The notes below the pieces were generated by a model. The model saw only the letters and a list, made by a program, of their open reading frames with translations. It did not search any database and was not told the origin of the DNA. A DNA stretch of 5,058 bases from Bacillota bacterium (GTDB lineage Bacteria; Bacillota; Sulfobacillia; Sulfobacillales; Sulfobacillaceae). Positions 1-5,058 of this stretch are shown one piece after another; positions within the stretch are counted from its first letter, which is position 1, and the number at the start of each line of letters is the position of its first letter. The stretch lies in contig JAMCTO010000068.1 in the NCBI GenBank assembly GCA_023381095.1, positions 1-5,058 of the forward strand. Reading direction: 5' to 3'. A program made the translations under genes and the position numbers.

Positions 1-132
1 TTCGGCCCTCACCAAATCCAACGCCACAATGTCCCCTCCAATTTGGTCAACCAGTTCCACCAATTGGCGAAAGGGAACCAACTCGCGTTGCATACTTAAA
101 CGAATAATGTATTGAATACCGCCACCAACCAT
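1..132 (-). CDS. ACT-domain N-terminus, probable NAD-type malic enzyme (partial, runs off left edge)
   Basis: This is the first 44 codons of a minus-strand gene that continues beyond base 1. The ATG at 130-132 is preceded by a strong ribosome binding site, AGGGAGG (140-146), seven bases upstream. The peptide begins MVGGGIQYIIRLSMQREL and ends with GGDIVALDLVRAE. A beta strand (residues 6-12), a helix (about 21-34) and then the GGDIxALDLV turn and strand match the start of a small-molecule-binding ACT domain. In many Firmicutes and Actinobacteria, NAD-dependent malic enzymes, which decarboxylate malate to pyruvate, carry such a domain at the N-terminus with a similar GGDIxAIDLV segment. That family assignment is inference because the catalytic part lies outside the window; another ACT-regulated enzyme is possible. 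The gene follows the selenoprotein gene after 117 bases and probably has its own promoter. Confidence 0.55.
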   Translation of the reverse strand, partial: MVGGGIQYIIRLSMQRELVPFRQLVELVDQIGGDIVALDLVRAE

Positions 133-207
133 GTTACGGCCTCCCTATCCTTATAAAAGCCCTCGAAATCCGATCAATCAAGACAAAATAACATTCCAGT
201 ATCACTC

Positions 208-216
208 ATTTTAGCA
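208..216 (-). promoter_or_regulatory. Possible extended -10 promoter element for the malic-enzyme-like gene
   Basis: Read on the minus strand the bases are TGCTAAAAT, an extended -10 (TGnTAnAAT-like). It lies in the 117-base gap between the selenoprotein stop and the ATG at 132. No good -35 hexamer sits 17 bases upstream, as is common for extended -10 promoters. It would give a leader of roughly 70 bases. The rest of the gap holds no convincing gene or rho-independent terminator. The call is tentative and rests on the motif alone. Confidence 0.3.
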
Positions 217-249
217 CATAGTGAAACGCTCACACTTTTCTAGTACACA

Positions 250-693
250 TTACGGCGACATGAACCAGTCTGGTGCCTGTCGAAAATCAGGAATGTCCCG
301 TACTGACCGGCCCACATGCTGCCAAGCAATCTCCCCGCCTTCTTGGACTGCTACGGTTGCTGGCAATCTGCCAAATTGCCACCAGTGTACTTGTTGGCCT
401 AGTTTTGCCAACAATTGGCCGTCATGGTCCGAAATTATCGGCACCGTCAATGGATGTTGATCCCGATATGCCGTCAATGCTTCTTTACTGTCGGGGCCGA
501 TAACCAATACACGAATGCCTGCCGTTGCCAAGTTGGGCAACGCTCGTTGAAGCTCTCCAAGCTCCTTGCGACAATAGGGTCAAAATAGGCCCCGGAGCAT
601 AACAATCAGCAATGGCCCACCCTGAGTGATAGTATCGGAATTCACCATAGCCCCGTCAATATCCTCCGCTTCGAACCAGGGAAGTGCGCTCAT
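250..693 (-). CDS. Peroxiredoxin-like (AhpC/TSA, thioredoxin-fold) selenoprotein with UGA-encoded U-P-Y-C redox site
   Basis: This is a 147-residue thioredoxin-fold protein, a probable cytosolic thiol peroxidase or redoxin. The ATG at 691-693 has an AAAGGAGA ribosome binding site (700-707) six bases upstream, and the frame ends at TAA (250-252). Its only interruption is a TGA at 580-582, codon 38. Around it the protein reads LLIVMLRGLF-U-PYCRKELGEL. AhpC/TSA-family relatives typically have RGLFCPFC or RGxWCPYC here, so the TGA falls exactly on the first Cys of CxxC, with the second Cys at residue 41. Downstream the frame is intact: GIRVLVIGPDS (about 58-68), VPIISDHDGQLLAKLG and the cis-proline region GRLPATVAV (about 108-116), all expected for this fold. 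A stem-loop with bacterial SECIS geometry follows the TGA. Conservation on both sides argues against a decayed gene. Gene callers would start it falsely at the TTG at 540. No signal peptide or membrane segment is seen. The biochemical substrate is unknown, and selenocysteine incorporation is inferred from sequence. Confidence 0.85.
541..570 (-). promoter_or_regulatory. Bacterial SECIS-like stem-loop in the selenoprotein mRNA
   Basis: In the minus-strand mRNA, GGAGCU pairs with AGCUUC (six pairs, one of them G-U) around the five-base loop UGGAG; this core covers 549-565. An outer CGC/GCG pairing (568-570 with 541-543) can extend the stem across internal loops. The apical loop starts after 20 bases following the UGA and has G as its second base. 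Known bacterial SECIS elements place an apical loop about 16-37 bases after UGA with a G among the first two loop bases, so this fits. Its role would be to bind the selenocysteine elongation factor SelB. The pairing was done by eye with no energy calculation. Confidence 0.65.
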
Positions 694-704
694 GCGAAAT
701 CTCC

Positions 705-716
705 TTTCCATGGAAA
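705..716. repeat. 12-bp perfect palindrome overlapping the selenoprotein Shine-Dalgarno
   Basis: TTTCCATGGAAA is a perfect palindrome. It overlaps the first bases of the AAAGGAGA ribosome binding site of the selenoprotein gene. It could be an operator half-site pair or a small hairpin masking the RBS, or it could be chance. A second perfect palindrome, AGCATATGCT, lies at 731-740. The 106-base gap (694-799) between the phosphodiesterase gene and the selenoprotein gene holds these two palindromes and an A-rich tract but no clear terminator or promoter. Confidence 0.35.
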
Positions 717-799
717 AGTTGCCCTGTTGCAGCATATGCTATATTTCACTCTTTTTTAGCAGTTGATTTCCTAATCCATCGCCATTACCCATCCAACAC

Positions 800-1489
800 T
801 CATCCATTGAGCCCCGGTCTCAGTGCCAGCACTCGATCTGGTCTGTCGGACGCGATGCCATCGACGCCTGCAGCAATCATAGCACGAATATCAGACTCCT
901 CGTTCGGTGTCCACACTGTCAGTTTGATGTCCTGTCGATGGCAAAGGTCTGCATATTCCTGGGTGACGCCGTCATAATGCAAACTGAGGAAGCGACATCC
1001 GGCCGCATTGGCGACCCTTCCCGGTTCTACTGGAAATCCGGCCAATAGGGCGCCGGCTTCCATGTCCGGATAATAATCCACAAGGGTTTGCAACAAGGGA
1101 TGATAAAACGAAATCGGCACCAGGCGCGGTATCCATTTCTGATGTTGTGCCAAAAACGTCAATAAGGCTTGTAACGTATCGCGTGACTTAAGTTCCACAG
1201 TAACTGGCAACCGAATAGCCTCCATCACATCGGATAAGGCCGGAACTCCCTGCCCATCACCCACGTCTAGTCGTGATAACTCATCACGAGTAAGTTCCTC
1301 GACATTGCGGTCCACACCCGTAGTACGCTGCAACGACCGGTCATGAATCACCATGAGATGTCCGTCTTTACTGACATGAACATCACATTCGACCAAATCG
1401 ACCCCCAAGCGCTCCACAGAACGGAAAGCGCTCAAGCTATTTTCTGGAAATAACTCGCCACCGCCACGATGAGCAATGACCCACATCAT
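800..1489 (-). CDS. Glycerophosphodiester phosphodiesterase (GDPD family)
   Basis: This is a complete cytoplasmic protein of 229 residues that hydrolyses glycerophosphodiesters to glycerol 3-phosphate and an alcohol, in phospholipid turnover. Family hallmarks are all present: AHRGG with the catalytic His at residue 7, PEN (15-17), ECDVHVSKDG with metal ligands Glu34 and Asp36, VIHD with the second catalytic His at 49, VELKS with metal ligand Glu99, and the late WTPNEESD and GVDGIASDRPD segments. Length is normal for small bacterial GDPDs. The start is set by AAGGAG (1495-1500) just before two adjacent ATGs (1487-1489 and 1484-1486); either could be used. The frame stays open up to 1558, but that 23-residue extension lacks an RBS and has no family counterpart. 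There is no signal peptide. The gene diverges from the plus-strand membrane-protein operon and lies 106 bases before the selenoprotein gene. Confidence 0.93.
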   Translation of the reverse strand: MMWVIAHRGGGELFPENSLSAFRSVERLGVDLVECDVHVSKDGHLMVIHDRSLQRTTGVDRNVEELTRDELSRLDVGDGQGVPALSDVMEAIRLPVTVELKSRDTLQALLTFLAQHQKWIPRLVPISFYHPLLQTLVDYYPDMEAGALLAGFPVEPGRVANAAGCRFLSLHYDGVTQEYADLCHRQDIKLTVWTPNEESDIRAMIAAGVDGIASDRPDRVLALRPGLNG

Positions 1490-1528
1490 TCTCTCTCCTT
1501 TTATTGTGCATTGACGTCGCCATATAAA

Positions 1529-1565
1529 GGATCCAATGGCCCCATGGCCTAGGGCCACAGGATCC
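1529..1565. repeat. Interrupted palindrome in the divergent intergenic region
   Basis: Two GGATCC blocks (1529-1534 and 1560-1565) flank TGGCCC (1537-1542) and GGGCCA (1552-1557), separated by a nine-base spacer. The arms pair as a 6 + 6 bp stem with a two-base mismatch between the parts. It sits between the divergent starts at 1489 (minus) and 1618 (plus), so it may be a shared operator or a leader hairpin. No T-run follows on either strand, so it is not a classical terminator. I could not identify convincing -35/-10 pairs in 1490-1617. Confidence 0.45.
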
Positions 1566-1617
1566 TACGGTATCGTCACTATACACTTTATCATCTGAAT
1601 TAGGAGGCGATAATGTT

Positions 1618-1872
1618 ATGTTGCGTCAATTGTTTGAGGAGTTCCTTTTTCGGATTCCCGTAGGTCTTAGCATTGCTCTTCTGCTTTATGTTTTCGATCC
1701 CTACATCACGCACTCGATCGTCACCTTAATCGTTTTGTCATTAGGTCTCACTATACTGTACTGGTACGGTTCCTTGTTGCTGACTTTATGGCACTATCAC
1801 GCTCCAACGGATTACGGGTCACGCGTCACGTCACAGAAAGTGGTTGCTTGGCATCCACGTTATCACGGTTAA
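1618..1872 (+). CDS. Small two-helix membrane protein, unknown function
   Basis: This encodes 84 residues I do not recognise as any named family. Two hydrophobic segments are visible, about residues 13-29 and 33-57, followed by a soluble His- and Arg-rich tail (ending HPRYHG) of about 24 residues. The likely topology is a hairpin in the cytoplasmic membrane. The start is supported by TAGGAGG (1601-1607), ten bases before the ATG at 1618; the nearer ATG at 1613 is out of frame and opens only a short frame. It is the first gene of an apparent three-gene membrane-protein operon and diverges from the phosphodiesterase gene. The clear RBS and operon position make it a credible gene despite its size. 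Confidence 0.72.
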   Translation: MLRQLFEEFLFRIPVGLSIALLLYVFDPYITHSIVTLIVLSLGLTILYWYGSLLLTLWHYHAPTDYGSRVTSQKVVAWHPRYHG

Positions 1873-1927
1873 AACGCATATTGCGACACTGGCGGCCCTC
1901 GTTTAGACTGTTGGAGATGGCGTAACC

Positions 1928-2380
1928 ATGCGTCCATCGAGACAGCGAAGGCGAGGCGAAACCGATCCCATGGGCTATCACATGCTCAGAGATTTTCATG
2001 TTGCATTGGCATTTGCCGTTTTCGCCTTGTCTATTGGGCTCAGTGTCGGTGCTTGGCGCCTGCGGCGTGACCGCGTGCTTCCTATCGGCTTTTGGCGGTG
2101 GCAAGCTGTTATGCAAATTTTGGTTTTAATATTGGTTGCATCCGGAGCCACCTTATATCTCTTGAGTTTCCGGCCCAAAGACCCCCTACACTTCCTCTAC
2201 GGAATTTTAGCATTGTTGACAATTGGTCTGGAACGGGGATTAATGCCTGGACACGGTCTGCGAGCAGTAATATCGCAAAATTACGGACGGTTCCACGAAG
2301 TGTGGATTTACTTCGGCCTCAGCATATTCTTGGTTCTGATGTTCGGACGGGGAATCACAACAGGACTCTGGAGATTCTGA
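1928..2380 (+). CDS. Four-helix membrane protein, unknown function
   Basis: This encodes 150 residues with no family I can name. After an Arg-rich N-terminus there are four hydrophobic segments, about residues 22-42, 58-80, 86-102 and 123-143. Histidines sit at or near the ends of three of them: FHVALAF (His24), LHFLYG (His88) and FHEVWIYFG (His123). Such placement could suit haem or metal binding, as in small b-type cytochromes, but this is inference only. The ATG at 1928 has a weak GGAG 11 bases upstream. In-frame ATGs at 1970 and 1982 (residues 15 and 19) are alternatives that would remove the basic extension. It lies 55 bases after the small membrane protein, and its TGA overlaps the next gene's ATG, implying translational coupling with the transporter. 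Confidence 0.75.
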   Translation: MRPSRQRRRGETDPMGYHMLRDFHVALAFAVFALSIGLSVGAWRLRRDRVLPIGFWRWQAVMQILVLILVASGATLYLLSFRPKDPLHFLYGILALLTIGLERGLMPGHGLRAVISQNYGRFHEVWIYFGLSIFLVLMFGRGITTGLWRF

Positions 2381-3258
2381 TGTTGAAGACCCGTGTGCTT
2401 CCAATGTCTATGATTTTGCTTGCGGCCATGTCATACGGTGCAGTGACTCCCTTGGTAAAGGTTGCTGTCCAATCCCACATCCCCGTGGGATGGATCACCG
2501 TCATGCAGTATCCTCTTCCAGTGGCCGCCTTCTTATTGTTATCACTCAAGGTGCTGCCTCGTCGGGGCCCTAAAATGCTGGCCCAGCCTGGATTAGTCGC
2601 GGCGATCGCCTTAGCCGCTGCACTGACTAGCGTGACATATTACCGCAGCATCGCCCTGTTGCCGCCAGGCTTCGCCATTGTGTTGTTGTTTCAATTTGCC
2701 TGGATGGTTCCCGGATTAGAGTGGGCGTTATATCACAAGCGACCAACACGGGTCCATCTGTTTACTATTGTTGGCATCTTAGCAGGAACCTTTTTAGCCG
2801 TTCCCCTGACACCGGGACCATACCACCTGTACGGCATTCTTTATGGTTTAGCGGCGGGCCTTGGGTACTCACTGACCCTCTTGTGGTCTAGCCGTTTCCA
2901 AACCGGAGGTTCGCTCTGGCCCAGGGCTTTAGCAACCACTTTGCTGTCGGGAATTATCGTGGTGCTGGCGTACCACCCATGGGACATGTCCGTAATGCCC
3001 CAATCTGCCTGGATTTGGGGTTCGGCGATTGGCATATTCAGTCAATTAATGCCCATATGGATACTATATCGCCATGCGCCGTCGCTCGGCGGCAATCTTA
3101 CCGCTATTTTGGCTTCCGCCGAGCTTCCGGTTGCGGTGGCCTTGTCGCATCTTTTAGTCTCCGAGCCCATCACCTGGCATCAATGGGTCGGAATTTCGCT
3201 CATGTTATGTAGCATCTCGGCGGGATCGTTGTCCGAACCCTCGACTCAAGTCCACTAA
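2380..3258 (+). CDS. EamA/DMT-family transporter
   Basis: This encodes 292 residues, a standard length for the drug/metabolite transporter superfamily, with about ten hydrophobic segments spread from residue 8 to 285 as two five-helix EamA repeats. The second repeat carries the usual family ending: AELPVAVALSHLLVSEPIT (about 247-265), with an acidic residue and Pro in the ninth helix and a short SEP loop, then HQWVGISLMLCSI. The start is ATG 2380-2382, which overlaps the preceding stop (TGATG); GGAG (2370-2373) lies six bases upstream. The frame stays open back to 2092, but that stretch merely overlaps the previous gene. Members export or import amino acids, drugs or other metabolites; the substrate cannot be read from sequence. 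Its 3' end overlaps, tail to tail, the aminopeptidase pseudogene. Confidence 0.9.
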   Translation: MLKTRVLPMSMILLAAMSYGAVTPLVKVAVQSHIPVGWITVMQYPLPVAAFLLLSLKVLPRRGPKMLAQPGLVAAIALAAALTSVTYYRSIALLPPGFAIVLLFQFAWMVPGLEWALYHKRPTRVHLFTIVGILAGTFLAVPLTPGPYHLYGILYGLAAGLGYSLTLLWSSRFQTGGSLWPRALATTLLSGIIVVLAYHPWDMSVMPQSAWIWGSAIGIFSQLMPIWILYRHAPSLGGNLTAILASAELPVAVALSHLLVSEPITWHQWVGISLMLCSISAGSLSEPSTQVH

Positions 3259-3870
3259 TGTCGCCACGCCGTACCCGGTCGCTCCGGCCTCGACTCCCTT
3301 GGAAGCATCGAATGCCATTCCCGCGATATCTAGATGAGCCCATGGCACCGACCCCGCAAAGTGACCTACAAAAAGCCCCGCCGTTATGGTCTCAGCGGGT
3401 CGTCCCCCAATATTTTTAATGTCTGCTGGCGTAGTTTTGATAAATTCAGCATAATCGTCATCATGGGGCACTTCCCCGGGGCGTTGCCGATCAATGCGCG
3501 GCGTATACATCCTAAGGCAACGACGTTGGCGCCCGTTAAGGTTGCAATATCAACCACCGCGGGGCCACCCCTTTGATTGACAGCCTAAGCAATGCCATCG
3601 CCCAATACAAGGCGTCCTTCGGCATCGGTAGAAATGAACTTCCACTCTAGTGCCGTTCATCATCGTCAGCACGGCCCCTGGAGGATAGGCACCGCACCCA
3701 GGAAGATTTCCCGCTAGTGGTAAAACCGCCAAAACATTCACTGGCATTGCCAACTCAGCCACCACGCGGATCGATGCGGCCACCGCCGCAGCACTCGACA
3801 TGTCTCCTTTCATCCGGTCCATGCCTTCACCCGATTTTAACGATATTCCTGGTTCTCAATCTCAAGCTTA
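3205..3870 (-). pseudogene. Leucyl aminopeptidase (peptidase family M17) pseudogene, C-terminal half
   Basis: Pieces of the catalytic domain of an M17 metallo-aminopeptidase appear in order on the minus strand but in different frames. From about 3849: ISLKSGEGMDRMKGDMSSAA (metal-binding Lys and Asp region), then AMPVNVLAVLPLAGNLPG. A one-base shift near 3636 separates this from STDAEGRLVLGDGIA, the Asp/Glu metal-ligand signature. A TAG follows at 3585-3587, then DIATLTGANVVALG. Near 3490 the frame changes again with apparent loss of about 15-25 codons, and the C-terminus continues as HDDDYAEFIKTTPADIKN, then GGRPAETITAGLFVG, HLDIAG and ATGYGVATLVDL. The usual ENMPSG motif is degraded to GNLPG. 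The N-terminal half is absent, and homology fades above about 3870, where IS-derived sequence begins. The enzyme cannot be made. Its end overlaps the transporter gene's 3' end by about 50 bases. Confidence 0.85.
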
Positions 3871-3946
3871 GCGGTTTACGCAATGTTCGACTCGGCTCTT
3901 ACTGGCATGATCTGAGATGTGCCGGAGATTACCGAGAATTTGGTCG

Positions 3947-3971
3947 GCAAAGGCCCTATCAGGGCCTTTGC
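3947..3971. repeat. Perfect 11-bp hairpin at the 3' end of the tnpB remnant
   Basis: GCAAAGGCCCT (3947-3957) and AGGGCCTTTGC (3961-3971) are exact reverse complements separated by three bases. Read on the minus strand, the last tnpB-frame stop TGA (3959-3961) lies in the loop and closing pair. No T-run follows in either direction, so it does not look like an intrinsic terminator. Position at the 3' end of a tnpB gene is where guide-type RNAs (omega/reRNA) and the element end lie in related transposons, so it may be a relic of such a structure. That role is inference. Confidence 0.6.
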
Positions 3972-4630
3972 GAAAATATTCCCCGGTCCAGAGGACCCGT
4001 CGGTAAGGCTGCCAGCGCCTCATGAAAGAGCTCAGGCGGCGACCGGGCGTGGTCACGGGAGAAGGCTTGTCCCACCCATGCCCACACCAGCCAGTGTTAC
4101 TGGGACCTCCTCAAGATGCCCCGTCGCTCCTTTCGCCCTCCGGTGGCGGCGGGGAGGATATCCCCTTGTTCGGAGAATAAGACCTTGCGATAGGCTAGCC
4201 AGCCGTCTAAATGGAGGTATAGGCGGGTTTCACACGACGTATGTCCACACCTTCTCGCAGCCCTCGCGTTCGACGCTGTCAGAGCGCCCGATAGTTAAAC
4301 TGATGCGTCACGCGATTAAACTTAGCGCTGACATGCGGTCGTAGATGACTTCCGCCGCCAGGCCTGCCCTGCGATCCGCCGGGTATTGGGGTGCGGTGAG
4401 GTTTGCAAGGTGCGCAGTCGTTCCTGGGTTTTATTCAGCCCCCCGGTCCACAGCGTCAGTGCGTCTTGCATCGCTTGATGGCGCGCCCAGAGGAGGTCTT
4501 GGGCTTCTTGGGCCGCATCCTTTCGCATATCGCAGCGGCAATTCCGTATCACTCGACAGATGGCGCTCCGAGGCCCCGCCTCTCAAACCGGAACATCCAG
4601 CCGCAAGACCGTAAAAATCGTGGTTTCCAT
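3959..4630 (-). pseudogene. tnpB: Decayed tnpB-like gene (IS607-type accessory, RNA-guided nuclease family remnant)
   Basis: The ancestral start is ATG 4628-4630 with AGGAAGGAG (4638-4646) seven bases upstream, overlapping the end of the ancestral tnpA frame. It encodes METTIFTVLRLDVPV and then meets a TGA (4583-4585). Further fragments follow in shifting frames: an open stretch of about 76 codons (4552-4322), KFNRVTHQFNYRAL (4323-4282), REGVDIRRVKPAYTS (4257-4213, like the V.PAYTS segment of TnpB proteins), DGWLAYRKVLFSEQGDI from 4207, a TAA at about 4097-4099, then HWLVWAWVGQAFSRDH and onward to TGA 3959-3961. TnpB proteins are usually 350-450 residues; only about 670 bases remain, and most of the RuvC-like nuclease core is missing. 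The family call rests on position after tnpA and on short similarities; the 4322-4552 stretch I cannot align with confidence. Confidence 0.65.
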
Positions 4631-4649
4631 TCCGGGACTCCTTCCTGTG

Positions 4650-5058
4650 CTAAGGCGGCCATCGTATATCGCACGGCCGCTCCCATCTGTTTTCCGCCGC
4701 ATTTCCGTAAATGCGAGACGACAACGACGTGGTGATGGCGATCAAGACCTCCACGAGTTTCTGCTGAAAGTCCTCGCGATTTGTGCGTGGATCGTCATTC
4801 ACCCTGTGCTCCATGACGAAAACACGCACGCCAAAGGTGTGCAGGTAACTTTCCAGATAAGTAAACCCGAAGTGCGCCAATCGATTCTTGGACTCCACAG
4901 CCACGATGCCCTTTTGGCGTTGCTGACCAAGATCCATCAACCGATGAAGACCTCGCCGTTTGTCATTCAAGCCGCTGACGACATCGTTAAGGGCCGCCAC
5001 CACAGTCCATCGCTGCTCCGCAGCGAACGCGGTTACCCTCCCGTTTTCTTATTGTTTG
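4650..5058 (-). pseudogene. tnpA: IS607-type transposase TnpA (serine recombinase) remnant, partial and frameshifted
   Basis: The frame encodes the second part of an IS607-family serine recombinase: VTAFAAEQRWTVVAAL, VVSGLNDKRRGLHRLMDLG, VAVESKNRLAHFGFTYLESY, then LIAITTSLSSRIYG. These match the SGxNDxRxxL, VxxxDRLxRFGF and ITSxxxRxYG blocks of the family. The DRLxRFG motif reads NRLAHFG, so the conserved Asp and the Arg expected in the active site are both changed. A TAA lies in frame at 5049-5051. After IYG a one-base loss near 4705 shifts the frame to a stop at 4650; the other frame continues the expected tail (RYTMAALAQEGVPEWKP) over the tnpB start. The catalytic Ser region and the MerR-like DNA-binding part would lie beyond 5058, if they exist. 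This copy is not functional. Confidence 0.82.

Larger units (their letters stand above)
3872..5058 (-). mobile_element. Degenerate IS607-family insertion sequence (partial)
   Basis: The tnpA remnant is followed on the same strand by a tnpB remnant whose ATG overlaps the ancestral tnpA reading frame, the usual IS607 layout. The element runs past the right edge. Its left end is estimated at about 3872-3958, between the last tnpB codon and the first recognisable aminopeptidase codons. IS607 elements lack terminal inverted repeats and target duplications, so the exact end cannot be read by eye. Multiple stops, shifts and deletions indicate an old, inactive copy. Confidence 0.65.

Noticed and set aside
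221..503. Two plus-strand open frames of 76-79 codons
   Set aside because: They lie antisense to the selenoprotein gene, lack RBSs and encode compositionally odd peptides; they are shadows.
580..582. TGA in the peroxiredoxin-like gene read as a pseudogene stop or as tryptophan
   Set aside because: The frame is intact on both sides, the RBS is good, and the position matches a conserved Cys rather than a Trp. Read-through as selenocysteine with a SECIS-like hairpin explains all of these better.
1490..1558. N-terminal extension of the GDPD gene
   Set aside because: The longer start lacks an RBS, while AAGGAG sits directly before the ATG pair at 1484-1489 and family homology begins there.
2092..2379. 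Upstream extension of the transporter frame
   Set aside because: It overlaps the four-helix protein in another frame, its peptide is not membrane-like, and the RBS plus TGATG overlap support the start at 2380.
3947..3971. Rho-independent terminator
   Set aside because: The stem is strong but no run of T follows on either strand.
3868..4056. 62-codon minus-strand open frame
   Set aside because: It is out of frame with the better tnpB-like peptide (HWLVWAWVGQAFSRDH onward) in the same region and has no recognisable features.
3919..4735. Several plus-strand open frames of 89-141 codons
   Set aside because: They are antisense to the transposon remnants, have no RBS and resemble no family; long frames arise here from the GC-richer decayed coding sequence.
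5011..5025. Short perfect hairpin CGCTGC/GCAGCG
   Set aside because: It lies inside the tnpA coding remnant; six pairs in a GC-rich codon run are expected by chance.

Overview
The window carries a compact set of bacterial genes on its left two thirds and a decayed mobile-element and pseudogene zone on its right third (about 3205-5058). Strong AGGAGG-type ribosome binding sites, moderate GC content and the gene types suggest a Gram-positive (Firmicutes-like) bacterium. A Sulfobacillus-type acidophile is my guess from general resemblance; it is inference, not shown by the sequence.

Minus strand, left side (read right to left): a complete glycerophosphodiester phosphodiesterase (1489 to 800), then a thioredoxin-fold peroxiredoxin-like protein (693 to 250), then the first 44 codons of an ACT-domain protein that looks like the N-terminus of an NAD-type malic enzyme and runs off the left edge. 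The peroxiredoxin-like gene is the highlight. It has a good RBS and start, and its frame is interrupted only by one TGA. That TGA sits exactly where homologues have the first Cys of the redox motif RGLFCP[FY]C. A stem-loop with the geometry of a bacterial SECIS element follows 20 nt after it. I read the gene as a selenoprotein with a U-P-Y-C active site.

Plus strand, centre: three membrane-protein genes in an apparent operon, diverging from the phosphodiesterase gene. They are an 84-aa two-helix protein (1618-1872), a 150-aa four-helix protein with His residues at several helix ends (1928-2380), and a 292-aa EamA/DMT-family transporter (2380-3258) whose ATG overlaps the preceding stop codon.

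Minus strand, right side: a leucyl aminopeptidase (M17) pseudogene (about 3870 to 3205), broken by a frameshift, a stop codon and an internal deletion and lacking its N-terminal half. It abuts a relic of an IS607-type insertion sequence: a damaged tnpA serine recombinase (5058 to 4650) followed by a badly decayed tnpB-like gene (4630 to 3959). The remnant's final stop codon lies inside a perfect 11-bp hairpin. A simple history is that the IS entered an aminopeptidase gene or landed beside it and both then decayed; the flank beyond 5058 would decide. No tRNA, rRNA or CRISPR array is visible.
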